DNA of 34,923 bases, from assembly GCA_964436315.1 (NCBI GenBank), contig CAYTCZ010000028.1, forward strand, positions 1-34,923, in the 5' to 3' direction. Of the stretch, positions 14,689 to 22,627 are shown one piece after another. Position numbers and translations under genes: made by a program. Positions within the stretch are counted from its first letter, which is position 1. The number at the start of each line of letters is the position of its first letter. Source of the DNA: CAYTCZ01 sp964436315 (GTDB lineage: Bacteria; Actinomycetota; Thermoleophilia; Gaiellales; Gaiellaceae). The notes beneath the pieces were generated by a model. It had not been told where the DNA came from, made no database searches, and was given only the letters and a program-made list of their open reading frames with translations.

Positions 14689-16116
14689 TCAGAACTGGAA
14701 GTAAATGAAAGGAGCGACGCCTTCGGGCCCGAGCGCTCCGACGGCGAGGAGCGTAACTCCGAGTACGGCACCCTGCGTGACGAGTCGCCGACGAGAGAAC
14801 GATGCCATGAGCGTGCGAATTGTGTGGGCCGGGATGTACTGGGCGCCGATTCCGACCGCGATCGCGAGCAATACGCCCACGCTCACCAGAGCGACCTCTT
14901 CGTTCCACGCCGTGAAGAGTCGGGTGATGATCTCTCCGGCCGTGTCGAAGGAGTCTGCCCGGAAGAAGATCCAGGCGAAACACACGATTTGGAACGTGAT
15001 GAACCGTCGCCACGCCCGTCGCCAGAATGTGTCCTCCGGCTCTGGCAGTCCCTGTGCCGCTCGCCGGTAACCTCGCCATCGCTCGTAGACGAGGGCGATG
15101 CCGTGGATCCCTCCCCAGACGACAAAGGTCCAGCCCGCCCCGTGCCAGAGTCCCGCAAGAAGCATCGTCGCCATGAGGTTGCGATAAACGCGTGCGTGTG
15201 AGCCGCGATTACCGCCGAGCGGGATGTACACGTAGTCGCGGAACCAACGCGACAAGGTCATGTGCCAGCGGTGCCAGAAGTCCTGGATCGACACCGCCGT
15301 GTATGGGTTGTTGAAGTTGTCTGGGAATTTGAACCCGAGGAGAAGAGCAACGCCGATAGCGATCGCGGTGTAGCCGAAGAAGTCGGCGAAGATCTGCACC
15401 GAGTACCCATAGATGGCGACCAAAACGTCCAGCGACGAGTACTGCGTCGGTGCCCCGAAAACATCGTCGACGATCTCGGTCGCCAAGTAGTTGGCGATCA
15501 CGACCTTCATGAAGAGCCCGGCCACGATCAGGCCGAACGCGCGACTCGTATCGATCCGACGCGGATCTCGCGGGCGCGAGAACTGCGGGATGAGTTCGCC
15601 GGGCCGGACGATCGGACCCGCGACCAGGTGCGGGAAGAACGCGAGATACACCGCGAACTTCGGCAGTGTCGTCGGCTTGAAATCCCGGCGATAGATGTCG
15701 ATCACGTAGGCGAGTGCCATGAACGTGTAGAAGGAGATCCCGACGGGCAAGATCACCGAGACCAGTGCCGTTGACACTTCGAGCCCGAAAGCGTCGAGGG
15801 TGTTATAGGCCGAGCTCAGGAAGAAGTTCTTGTACTTGAAGTAGGCGAGCGTCCCTACGTTCCCCAAGACCGCGAGCCCCAGCAGGGCTTTGCGGCGAGT
15901 CGCGTCGTTCTCGCTGTGGATGAACCTGCCGAAAAACCAATTGAAGAGAGTCAGGCCAACGAGCAGGAAGACGTATCGCCAGTTCCACCACCCGTAGAAG
16001 ATGTAGCTCGCCGCGAGGATGAAGACTCGCCACCACGCCTGCCGCGGCATGAAGAGCCAGTTGAGCGGCAGGACGATCAGAAAGAAGATGGCGAACGTGA
16101 CGGTGGGGAAGAGCAC
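14689..16116 (-). CDS. MBOAT-family membrane O-acyltransferase (AlgI/DltB-like)
   Basis: 475 residues, GTG start at 16116. Around 11-12 transmembrane helices. Family marks: FPTVTFAIFFLIVLPLNW at the N-terminus, LPVGISFYTFMALAY, FFPHLVAGPIVRP, then WHRWHMTLSRWFRDYVYIPL and LLAGLWHGAGWTFVVWGG with the catalytic His325. MBOAT proteins move acyl groups, usually acetyl, from the cytoplasm to an outside acceptor through an SGNH partner. Such a partner is the next gene, 2 bases away. TAGCCT lies on the minus strand 9 nt before the start. The CapA-like gene ends 83 bases upstream. Confidence 0.95.
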   Translation of the reverse strand: MLFPTVTFAIFFLIVLPLNWLFMPRQAWWRVFILAASYIFYGWWNWRYVFLLVGLTLFNWFFGRFIHSENDATRRKALLGLAVLGNVGTLAYFKYKNFFLSSAYNTLDAFGLEVSTALVSVILPVGISFYTFMALAYVIDIYRRDFKPTTLPKFAVYLAFFPHLVAGPIVRPGELIPQFSRPRDPRRIDTSRAFGLIVAGLFMKVVIANYLATEIVDDVFGAPTQYSSLDVLVAIYGYSVQIFADFFGYTAIAIGVALLLGFKFPDNFNNPYTAVSIQDFWHRWHMTLSRWFRDYVYIPLGGNRGSHARVYRNLMATMLLAGLWHGAGWTFVVWGGIHGIALVYERWRGYRRAAQGLPEPEDTFWRRAWRRFITFQIVCFAWIFFRADSFDTAGEIITRLFTAWNEEVALVSVGVLLAIAVGIGAQYIPAHTIRTLMASFSRRRLVTQGAVLGVTLLAVGALGPEGVAPFIYFQF

Positions 16117-16199
16117 CGGAGCCCTAGGCTACCCGCCCGACTTGGCAGCTTCCTGCTCTATCAGCTTCGTCTCAGCCGTTCGGCGGCTGACCGAGGCCT

Positions 16200-17426
16200 C
16201 TACGATGCGCCGTGCGGCGGACGCACGACACCCTTGGCCGAGATCCGCATCGCGCGCTTGCCGAAATCTTGCTTCGAGAGCGAGCGCACCTTTCCGAGCG
16301 CGAGCTTTTGGGAATCGATCACCGGCGCGCCGTCACCGACGAGTAGCAGCGGGACGAACCTGCCCTTGACCCACGTCCCGTCCCCCCGCAGCGTGACCCG
16401 GAGTACGCCGCTTACGGCTTTGAGCCCGGCAAGATTGAAGTTCTTGTAGCTCGAGAAGTTGCCCAGGCTGTATGCGATGAGCCGACCCTTGTACCACTCC
16501 ATTCCACGCAGGACATGCGGCCCGTGCCCGAACACGACGTCGGCGCCTGCATCGACGACGGCATGGGAGAAGGCCACCGGGTTACCCCGCGGCTCGCCGA
16601 GGAACGTCTCCGGGCCGGGCGATACGCGCGCCGCGCTGACGCCTTCGGCTCCTCCGTGGAACGTGACCACGACGAGGTCAGCCTCTCTGTCGGCCTTTCG
16701 TACGAGCCGTTTCGCCCCGGAGATATCGAGCAGATTCTGTGCCCAGGGATACGGGGCGAACCCGAGGATCGCGACTCGCAGACCGCCAGCCTTGATGATC
16801 TTGATCTGACCGGGCCGTCCGGTGTGCCGAATCTTCTGTCTGCGGAGCGAGTTGATCGTCTGCTGCAAACCGGCCTGGCCGAAGTCGAGCGAGTGGTTGT
16901 TCGCCAGGTTCATGACCGTGAACCCCGCCGATCGAAGGCCCTTGGCGTACGAAGGCGGCGCCTGGAAGGCGAAGCAATTCGAACTGCCCGATCCGCACTT
17001 AGAACCGCTGCCGGTTGAGAGAGCGGTCTCGAGGTTGCCGAGGACGATGTTGCCTTTGAGCGCGGAGGCCACTCCGGCAAGCAGGGCAGAGGCACCGCCG
17101 GGAGGCAGAATCGGCGTGGTGCCCAACGTGATGTCACCCGTCGCGGTGATCGTTACGCGCTTTTCCTGCAGTTCCTTGTCGGGAGTCGCAACGGCGTTGG
17201 CCTGCGGCTCCGCCGAAATCCTGGAGCCGACCGCGATGCCGGCGACGCCCTCCGCGGGGGACTCGGCCGCACTCGCGCTGTCGCCTCCGCGAGTGAGTGC
17301 GAGGCCGAGAGCCGCCGCGCCCGCTCCAAGGAGCAGCATCACGATCACCACGATGAGCGTGCGTCGTCGAGAGAGCCGGCTCGATTGCGCGGGTTGCTCA
17401 GTTTGCTCAGATGCGCTTGCGTCCAT
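16200..17426 (-). CDS. CapA-like metallophosphatase-fold protein (poly-gamma-glutamate type)
   Basis: 408 residues. ATG at 17426 precedes a basic stretch and a signal-anchor helix (TLIVVIVMLLLGAGAAALGL); the longer open frame upstream lacks family features. After a 60-residue linker comes the CapA domain: ITATGDITLG, VLGNLETAL, MNLANNHSLDFG, VVTFHGGAE and FGHGPHVLRGMEWYKGRL followed by IAYSLGNF. These are the metal and phosphate positions of the calcineurin-like fold in CapA/PgsA proteins, which serve in poly-gamma-glutamate or capsule production. No CapB/CapC homologs are in the window, so the substrate is open. With the MBOAT/SGNH pair it suggests a cell-surface polymer locus. Confidence 0.92.
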   Translation of the reverse strand: MDASASEQTEQPAQSSRLSRRRTLIVVIVMLLLGAGAAALGLALTRGGDSASAAESPAEGVAGIAVGSRISAEPQANAVATPDKELQEKRVTITATGDITLGTTPILPPGGASALLAGVASALKGNIVLGNLETALSTGSGSKCGSGSSNCFAFQAPPSYAKGLRSAGFTVMNLANNHSLDFGQAGLQQTINSLRRQKIRHTGRPGQIKIIKAGGLRVAILGFAPYPWAQNLLDISGAKRLVRKADREADLVVVTFHGGAEGVSAARVSPGPETFLGEPRGNPVAFSHAVVDAGADVVFGHGPHVLRGMEWYKGRLIAYSLGNFSSYKNFNLAGLKAVSGVLRVTLRGDGTWVKGRFVPLLLVGDGAPVIDSQKLALGKVRSLSKQDFGKRAMRISAKGVVRPPHGAS

Positions 17427-17601
17427 CGCCAGGCCTCGAAGGTGACAACTGGACGAGGCTACCGGCCGTCGCGGCCGACCCGCAACCAAGTCCTCGCTCG
17501 CCGTTCGCGAAAACTCTGTTGGCGGTGATAGGCGGTGCGCTGGCGTCTCTATCGCCGGCATGGCGATGACGGCACCGCCTGAGACCAGTGCGCGACAGTG
17601 T

Positions 17602-18093
17602 CTAGGGCAAAAGAACGAGTGGGATGACGTTTCGAGGCGGAGGGAAACCTTCGCCCTCGGAGACGTCCTCCTCGAAGACCTCGAGATGGCCGATCTGCAG
17701 TTCGGCCACCGTGTAGTCGACCTCGAACTCGAAATCGCCGGGCCCATCGACTCCCCCGCCCATTGCGAAGTCGCCGGCGAGCTCGGCACCGTCTCGATCG
17801 AGGAGGCGCCAGAGGAAAGTCGACTCGAACGTGCGGGAGCACCCGGCGACCGTGAAACCTGGCTCGACTCTCTCTCCTGAAGACGGAGTCTCGACGAAGA
17901 CGAATGCCGCTTCGAGCGCCCCGTCGTCATTCGAGCAGACGCCAGGCGGGACCTCGGTAGGCTCTGCGACCGTCACCGTCTCGACGACCGTCACGGTGTC
18001 TGTCGATGCGGATTCGTCGCCATTGTCGGAGCCACAGCCGGTCGCCACGAGGGCGAGTCCGGCTGCGAAGACGAGGCACAGGGCGCTCCTCAC
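17602..18093 (-). CDS. Gmad2-domain lipoprotein
   Basis: 163 residues, GTG start at 18093, with AAAGGAG 8 nt upstream. Signal and lipobox (LALVATGC) give a lipid-anchored outer protein. A Thr/Val-rich linker (TDTVTVVETVTV) leads to a beta-rich domain from about residue 68. It contains ETPSSGERVEPGFTVAGCSR, TFESTFLWRLLDRDG, DYTVAELQIGHLEVFEED and a late NVIPLVLLP. That order matches the Gmad2 domain, an Ig-like fold found in spore-germination and other surface lipoproteins (by-eye assignment). The cysteine pair around GVC and AGC may form a disulfide. It is transcribed divergently from the MFS gene. Confidence 0.8.
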   Translation of the reverse strand: MRSALCLVFAAGLALVATGCGSDNGDESASTDTVTVVETVTVAEPTEVPPGVCSNDDGALEAAFVFVETPSSGERVEPGFTVAGCSRTFESTFLWRLLDRDGAELAGDFAMGGGVDGPGDFEFEVDYTVAELQIGHLEVFEEDVSEGEGFPPPRNVIPLVLLP

Positions 18094-18167
18094 CGTCCGA
18101 GCTCCTTTGTTTTTGCGGTGCTAAGCACGACTCGTTTCCATGTTACGCAGGACTCGAAATTGTCCTC

Positions 18168-18173
18168 TAGCCT
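18168..18173 (+). promoter_or_regulatory. -10 candidate for the MFS gene
   Basis: TAGCCT lies 9 nt before the GTG at 18183 and fits TANNNT; no clear -35 box. The mRNA would have little or no leader. Confidence 0.3.
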
Positions 18174-18182
18174 TGGTCGCAG

Positions 18183-19610
18183 GTGGAGGGCCGGGAGACT
18201 GAACTCGCGCCGCGCCCGGCGGGCGCGCTACGCCCGCTGGGCCTCACAGCTGCTCGCTGGCTAACCGCCGCGGTGGCTGCCGCGGTTGCAGTCGCGTTCG
18301 CTGACTCCTCGATCGTCGTACTCGCGCTTCCGGACATGCTCGGCGAGTTCAACACGTCCATTCCTGGCGTCTCCTGGGTGATTACGTCTTACAACGTGGT
18401 GGTGGCGGTCGCCGCGTTCGCGATCGTTCCGTTCCTTCGGCTCCTCGCGCCGGCTCGAATCCTCGCGATCGGACTCGTGGTTTTTCTGGTGGCCTCGCTC
18501 GGGGCGGCCGTCTCCGGCGATCTCGGAGTGCTGATCGCGTTTCGCGCACTCCAGGGATTGGGCGCTGCCGCCCTACTGGTGGGAGCACTCCCCGTCCTCG
18601 GGTTCCTCATGGGCTCTTCCAAGCTCGGGATGAGTTTGTGGATCGTGACCGGAACGATTGGAGCGGCGATGGGCCCGGCTCTTGGCGGAATCCTGACCCA
18701 GCTCTTCGACTGGCGGGCGATCTTTGTCGTCCAGGCTCCAATCGCTGCCGTCGCCCTCGTTGGCGCGTGGGCGGCCCGAGCTGAAGAGCCTGCGTCGGAT
18801 GGATCCGATCCAACCGTCCAGCCGAGGCGCGTGTGGCTCGCCAACACGGGACTCGGCTTTGTGTTCGGGGCTCTTGTCGGAGCGCTCTTTCTCGCCGTGA
18901 CAATCCTCGTTGCCGTCTGGCGATTCGAGCCGCTCACAGCAGCGGTGATCGTGACCGTGTTGCCCCTGGCAACGGTTGCTTCTCGTCCGCTCGCTGCTTG
19001 TCTTCCGCGAGTCCTTGGTTCAGCCGGGGGGGCCGGGCTCTTGGCGCTCGGGCTCGTTGCGCTGGCGCTCTTGCCCGACAGCAGTGCCGGCATCATGGCT
19101 GCGGCGCTGGCGCTCTGCGGTGTCGGTCTCGGCCTTACAGTCCCTCCGTTGACGCAGGAATCACTTCATGACGGCCCGATTCTCGCCAAGACGGGGGCCT
19201 GGACAACCGGCGCACGGCATGCCGGGCTCGTTCTTGCACTCGTCCTCATTGCCCCGCTCCTCGCCACCGAACTCGACGACGGAGCACAACAAGCAGCGTT
19301 GGGCGCGACGTCCGTGATTCTCGATTCTGAGGTAGGAATCTCGACGAAGGTCCCGCTCGCCCTCGACATGCGCGACCTGATCGACCAAACGCCACGCGGC
19401 GAGTTCCCTGATCTTGCTGAGCCTTTCGAAAGCCGTGGCGTCGACGCGAATCCCGAGCTCGCGGAGTTCCGCGACTCCTTGATCGGGACGATCGAGGCGG
19501 TGATCACACGCGGCTTCCGAACCTCGTTCCTGCTGTGCGCTGCGTTCGCGGCAGCGACGCTCGTTCCGGTCCTGCTCCTCGGAGCACGGAAACGGGAGGC
19601 GAACTCATGA
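18183..19610 (+). CDS. MFS exporter, DHA2-like
   Basis: 475 residues, GTG start. About 14 hydrophobic segments. Drug:H+ antiporter marks: FADSSIVVLALPDMLGEF in TM1, SWVITSYNVVVAVAAFAI, then FRALQGLGAAALL and GPALGGILTQLFDWRAIF (the antiporter motif C region). DHA2 transporters expel hydrophobic drugs, lipids or dyes using the proton gradient. Unusually, the loop before the last helix is long (about 70 residues, LDSEVGISTKVPLALDM onward) and mostly charged, so it may face outward and interact with the next gene product. That gene starts in a 4-base overlap (ATGA), so they form one operon. Confidence 0.92.
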   Translation: MEGRETELAPRPAGALRPLGLTAARWLTAAVAAAVAVAFADSSIVVLALPDMLGEFNTSIPGVSWVITSYNVVVAVAAFAIVPFLRLLAPARILAIGLVVFLVASLGAAVSGDLGVLIAFRALQGLGAAALLVGALPVLGFLMGSSKLGMSLWIVTGTIGAAMGPALGGILTQLFDWRAIFVVQAPIAAVALVGAWAARAEEPASDGSDPTVQPRRVWLANTGLGFVFGALVGALFLAVTILVAVWRFEPLTAAVIVTVLPLATVASRPLAACLPRVLGSAGGAGLLALGLVALALLPDSSAGIMAAALALCGVGLGLTVPPLTQESLHDGPILAKTGAWTTGARHAGLVLALVLIAPLLATELDDGAQQAALGATSVILDSEVGISTKVPLALDMRDLIDQTPRGEFPDLAEPFESRGVDANPELAEFRDSLIGTIEAVITRGFRTSFLLCAAFAAATLVPVLLLGARKREANS

Positions 19611-20065
19611 GCGGTCGAACGTGGGCCATCGGCGTACTGGTTGGGCTCTTCTGCGTCGCCGGTGTGTTGATCGCGATCGAGCTTGGGATGGGAGCGCGCG
19701 GTTACGGCGAAGTCGCCACAACCGAGCCATGCACCGAAATGTCGAGCTTCGAGGGCGAGGGGATTGACGGAACCGTGCAGCGGATCGTGCTGAGCGGCTT
19801 GGCGGGAGCTGCTTGCGAACTCGACGTCTCCCGCGAAGAGTTCATCGTGTCTTTCGGTCTCGATGATCCTCCGGTCGAGATCGACTGGGACGATGAGACC
19901 ATCGAAGAGGCGACCCGAGCCGGCCTGCTCCGCGCGTTGGAGGATGAACAAGCCCGCGGGTCGATCGGAAGTCTCGAGGCGCTTCTGCTCCGCGAGGTCG
20001 TCGAGCGCGCGCCGATCGACCTGATCATTCAGGGGGCTGGAACGCTCATCGATTTATTGAACTGA
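19607..20065 (+). CDS. Membrane-anchored protein of unknown function, MFS partner
   Basis: 152 residues. ATG at 19607 overlaps the exporter stop by 4 bases; GGGAGG (19594-19599) sits 7 nt upstream. One N-terminal hydrophobic helix (WAIGVLVGLFCVAGVLIAI) followed by an acidic domain of about 110 residues with two cysteines (PCTEM, AACEL) that could form a disulfide outside. Helical patterns EEATRAGLLRALEDEQARGS and then LLLREVVERAPIDLI are evident. Not a family I recognise. Co-translation suggests it assists the exporter. Confidence 0.78.
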   Translation: MSGRTWAIGVLVGLFCVAGVLIAIELGMGARGYGEVATTEPCTEMSSFEGEGIDGTVQRIVLSGLAGAACELDVSREEFIVSFGLDDPPVEIDWDDETIEEATRAGLLRALEDEQARGSIGSLEALLLREVVERAPIDLIIQGAGTLIDLLN

Positions 20066-20317
20066 TCGATGGTGGTCTCGTACGCCGGCACCTGCCAACG
20101 CGGGTGCGGACGTCGCGGTCACGGCTGAGGGCGAGGTTCGCCTCAGGAGACGGCAATCGGATCGACGCCGCCTCCTTCTCGCGCCGGCTCAGAGTCGACG
20201 GCTTCCGCGCACCACGCGTGCGCAAATCCTCCCTAGGCTAAAAAGCGGGAGGCGGGCTCTGGGGCCCGCGTTCTAGGTGACAGGCCGCCTACGCGGTCAC
20301 CGGTGTACGGTCCGCGG
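20066..20317. other. Intergenic region before the riboswitch
   Basis: No gene seen. It contains TAGGCT at 20234-20239 as a -10 candidate, the hairpin at 20252-20269, an inverted repeat GGTGAC/GTCACC (20276-20281, 20296-20301) and TACGGT at 20306-20311, 7 nt before the apparent start of the riboswitch. Confidence 0.5.
20252..20269 (+). terminator. Hairpin between the MFS operon and the B12 operon
   Basis: GCGGGC, loop TCTGGG, GCCCGC: a perfect 6-bp stem. It is followed by GTTCT, not a real U tract, so it could end the MFS transcript only weakly. Confidence 0.35.
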
Positions 20318-20482
20318 AAGGTGGTAGGCTGCTCGTTCACTCATAGGCGAGCGGTTAGGGAAGCCGGTGAGAGTCCGGCACGGTCCCGCCGCTGTAAGGG
20401 GAGACGCTCCTTGGCCAAGACGCCACTGGTCTTCGGACTGGGAAGGCGGCGAGGAGGGAGCCCCAAGTCAGAAGACCTGTCG
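20318..20482 (+). promoter_or_regulatory. Cobalamin (AdoCbl) riboswitch
   Basis: The core reads AGGGAAGCCGGTGAGAGTCC then GGCACGGTCCCGCCGCTGTAA (20355-20397), the classic central segment of the cobalamin riboswitch. A GCCACTG block (20422-20428) and GGGAAGGCGGC follow. The B12 box, GCCCCAAGTCAGAAGACCTG, lies at 20460-20479. The 5' arm GGTGGTAGGCTGCTCG (20320-20335) pairs with CGAGCGG downstream. It ends about 40 nt before the GTG of the first DUF4430 gene. A short hairpin pairs CCTC (20502-20505) with GAGG of the Shine-Dalgarno site (20513-20516), so control of translation is likelier than termination. High B12 should switch off the uptake operon. Confidence 0.96.
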
Positions 20483-20520
20483 CTCGCTCGGACGCCGTTC
20501 CCCTCGCGGAAGGAGGCAAC

Positions 20521-21168
20521 GTGTTTCGAATCACCTTTCTATTAGGCGTCGTTGCGACGGTCCTGTTACTCGCGGCCTCGGCGCTCGCAGCGAACGTCCA
20601 TGTTCGCGTCGAGGGAGTGAACAAGACCCTCTTCGGCAAGACCGAACCACGGCTCAGGGTGTTTGAAGGCCCACTCCGGGCGACCGATGGCTCCGTCACA
20701 ACACTCTCCAAGCCAACGGCCCTTGGCGCGCTCGAGTCGGCGAGCCGAAAGGGTGAGTTCGCCTACCGGCTGAAGGCGTTCTCGTTCGGGTTGTTCGTGG
20801 ACAAGATCGGACGCTTCCCGTCGGCGGGTGTTTCCGGTTGGGTGTTCAAAGTGAACGGCGCCTCTCCTCCGGTCGGTGCCGCCGACGTTGTTCTGAAAGA
20901 CGGCGACCGCGTGCTCTGGTACCACGCCAGGTTCGGGCCCGAGGGCGGGCCACAGACTCTCAGTCTCGAGCGGAGAGCAAATGGCTGCATCCGAGCACAC
21001 GCCGTTGACGCCAACGGCAGAGCGACGCGCGCGCGCGACGTCGTGTTCAAAGTCAATCATCGGCGCGTGGCGTCGGAATCCGGCCAGTTTTGTCCGAGCG
21101 GGCGCGTCGCGACCGTGAGAGCGACAAAGGATGGGATGATCCGGTCGGAGCTGATCAGGTTGCGCTGA
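20521..21168 (+). CDS. Secreted DUF4430 (transcobalamin C-terminal-like) protein
   Basis: 215 residues. GTG at 20521 lies behind GGAGG and just after the riboswitch. A signal peptide (LLGVVATVLLLAASALA) ends in a type I cleavage site; the mature protein is soluble. The DUF4430 domain (about 25-145) carries its usual closing pattern GWVFKVNGASPPVGAADVVL followed by KDGDRVLWYHARFGPEGG. A second beta-rich domain with a cysteine pair (NGCIRAH, GQFCPSG) follows. DUF4430 is the family related to the beta domain of animal transcobalamin and intrinsic factor. In a B12-riboswitch operon it is best read as a cobalamin-capturing or presenting protein; binding is inferred. Confidence 0.88.
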   Translation: MFRITFLLGVVATVLLLAASALAANVHVRVEGVNKTLFGKTEPRLRVFEGPLRATDGSVTTLSKPTALGALESASRKGEFAYRLKAFSFGLFVDKIGRFPSAGVSGWVFKVNGASPPVGAADVVLKDGDRVLWYHARFGPEGGPQTLSLERRANGCIRAHAVDANGRATRARDVVFKVNHRRVASESGQFCPSGRVATVRATKDGMIRSELIRLR

Positions 21169-21179
21169 AAGGAGGAATT

Positions 21180-21926
21180 CTGCTCTGGCGTGTCCTCTTC
21201 GGCCTCATCGCGGCGTTCCTCCTCGTCGGGTGTGGAACCGCCGGCTCCGATGCCGAGAGCGGCAAGGCGGAGCTCTGGGTGACGCGCGATGGTGGATCCG
21301 AGGTAATGCTGACGGCAGAGGTTTCGTCCGGACTGACGGTGCTCCAAGCGCTCGAGTCGGAGACCGACGTCGAGACCCGCTTCGGCGGTCGCTTCGTCCA
21401 GACCGTGGACGGCGTCGAGGGAAGCGTCACGGCCCAGGAAGACTGGTTCTACTTCCTGAATGGAATCGAGCCTGATGTCGGCGCTGCCGAGGTCGTACTC
21501 GAGGACGGTGATGTCGTCTGGTGGGATCATCGGTTCTGGGGCGAGCAGATGCGACAGCCCGTTGTGGTTGGCGCCTTTCCAGAGCCCTTCCTGCGGGGAT
21601 TCAGTCGGGAGCCGCGACGTGTCGAAATTGTTGCCCCGCCCGATCTCGCGGACGAGGCGGCCGCGCTCGGTGAACTCCTGACCTCGGAGACGGCGGCCGG
21701 CGAGCCACATCGATTCGTTCTGGAGATCGACGAGAGTGTCGAAGGCGCAGAACTTCGCGCGGCGCGGGGTGACGCCAGTGACTCGCCGGTCACGTTCACA
21801 CTCGTGGGCGAGGCCGACGCCGTCCGAGCAGGGGCAGTGCGCCTCGTCGACGAGCCATCCGCTGTTCGTTTCTGTTATTCCGCCTGGTTCGACACGGACG
21901 GTGAGGTCGAGTGCGCGAAGCCGTAA
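21180..21926 (+). CDS. DUF4430 lipoprotein, probable non-canonical CTG start
   Basis: 248 residues if translation starts at CTG 21180. A strong AAAGGAGG (21168-21175) ends 4 nt before it, and the signal LLWRVLFGLIAAFLLVGCGT follows at once with a lipobox cysteine (LVGC). The nearest standard in-frame start, a TTG at 21090, would overlap the previous gene by 79 bases and put 30 charged residues before the signal, so I reject it. The DUF4430 domain includes LTVLQALES, FYFLNGIEPDVGAAEVVLED then GDVVWWDHRFWGE. A second part of about 100 residues ends in a WFDTDGEVEC tail. It should be lipid-anchored outside, near the ECF transporter. Confidence 0.85.
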   Translation: MLWRVLFGLIAAFLLVGCGTAGSDAESGKAELWVTRDGGSEVMLTAEVSSGLTVLQALESETDVETRFGGRFVQTVDGVEGSVTAQEDWFYFLNGIEPDVGAAEVVLEDGDVVWWDHRFWGEQMRQPVVVGAFPEPFLRGFSREPRRVEIVAPPDLADEAAALGELLTSETAAGEPHRFVLEIDESVEGAELRAARGDASDSPVTFTLVGEADAVRAGAVRLVDEPSAVRFCYSAWFDTDGEVECAKP

Positions 21927-22627
21927 AACTCTCGACGGTTCCGGCGGCGATCGTCCTCGCGGTGGCCGGTGCCCTCGCCCTCCTCGTCGAGAGCCCGGTC
22001 GTGATCCTTCTCCTTGCCGGCGGACTGCTCATGATCTGTCTCCGCGCGCCGGTCGAGCGGAGGCGCTTCTATCTCATCGGCGCTCTCACGGCGGGCCTCG
22101 GCGTGTTCCTGCTGTCTCCACTCCTTGCGGTCGAGGGGATCAACGCGCTCTGGCGTGGTCCGGTGGTTCCGGTGCTTGGTCCGATCGACGTCACCAGCGA
22201 AGAGATCCGAACTGCGGCCGTCAACGGTCTTCGCCTCACCGCGATCGGATTGGCCTTCACGGCCTACGCGCTTCTCCTCGACCACGATGGTCTGCTCGCA
22301 TCGGCCAGTTTCGCAAGACGGTCGGCACTTGCCGTGGCACTCGCGACACGACTGATTCCGACTCTCGAACGGGATGCGGCTGGCTTCGCCGAGGCGCTGG
22401 AAGGCCGCGGCATGGCGCTTCAAGGTGTGCGCGACCGCGCGCGGCTCCTCTCACCGGTGCTTGGGAACTCACTCGACCGAGCGTCGATGTTGGCCGAGGC
22501 CATGGAGGCACGAGGCTTTGGACGGCCCGGCTCAACGCGCGCGCCGAGGCCGGGCTGGACGCTCACGGACCGCTGCGCCCTGGTCGCGGCGGGCCTCGCG
22601 CTGCTTGCAGGAGTCGTATGGCTGTAG
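21911..22627 (+). CDS. ECF transporter T component (EcfT/CbiQ family)
   Basis: 238 residues; the GTG start overlaps the DUF4430 lipoprotein gene by 16 bases. About five hydrophobic helices, and two coupling-helix motifs: EALEGRGMAL and, further on, EAMEARGFGRPG. Such A-R-G-type motifs in EcfT grip the two ATPase domains. It works as the scaffold that joins the S component to the ATPases. Between S and A genes in a B12-controlled operon, it should serve cobalamin (or cobalt) import. Confidence 0.93.
   Translation: MREAVKLSTVPAAIVLAVAGALALLVESPVVILLLAGGLLMICLRAPVERRRFYLIGALTAGLGVFLLSPLLAVEGINALWRGPVVPVLGPIDVTSEEIRTAAVNGLRLTAIGLAFTAYALLLDHDGLLASASFARRSALAVALATRLIPTLERDAAGFAEALEGRGMALQGVRDRARLLSPVLGNSLDRASMLAEAMEARGFGRPGSTRAPRPGWTLTDRCALVAAGLALLAGVVWL

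Noticed and set aside
20276..20301. GGTGAC/GTCACC inverted repeat before the riboswitch as an operator
   Set aside because: Six-base arms with 14-base loop are expected by chance in GC-rich DNA, and the riboswitch explains control.
21090..21179. TTG start giving a longer DUF4430 lipoprotein
   Set aside because: It would overlap the previous gene by 79 bases, add a charged N-terminus before the signal and ignore the strong ribosome site at 21168-21175.
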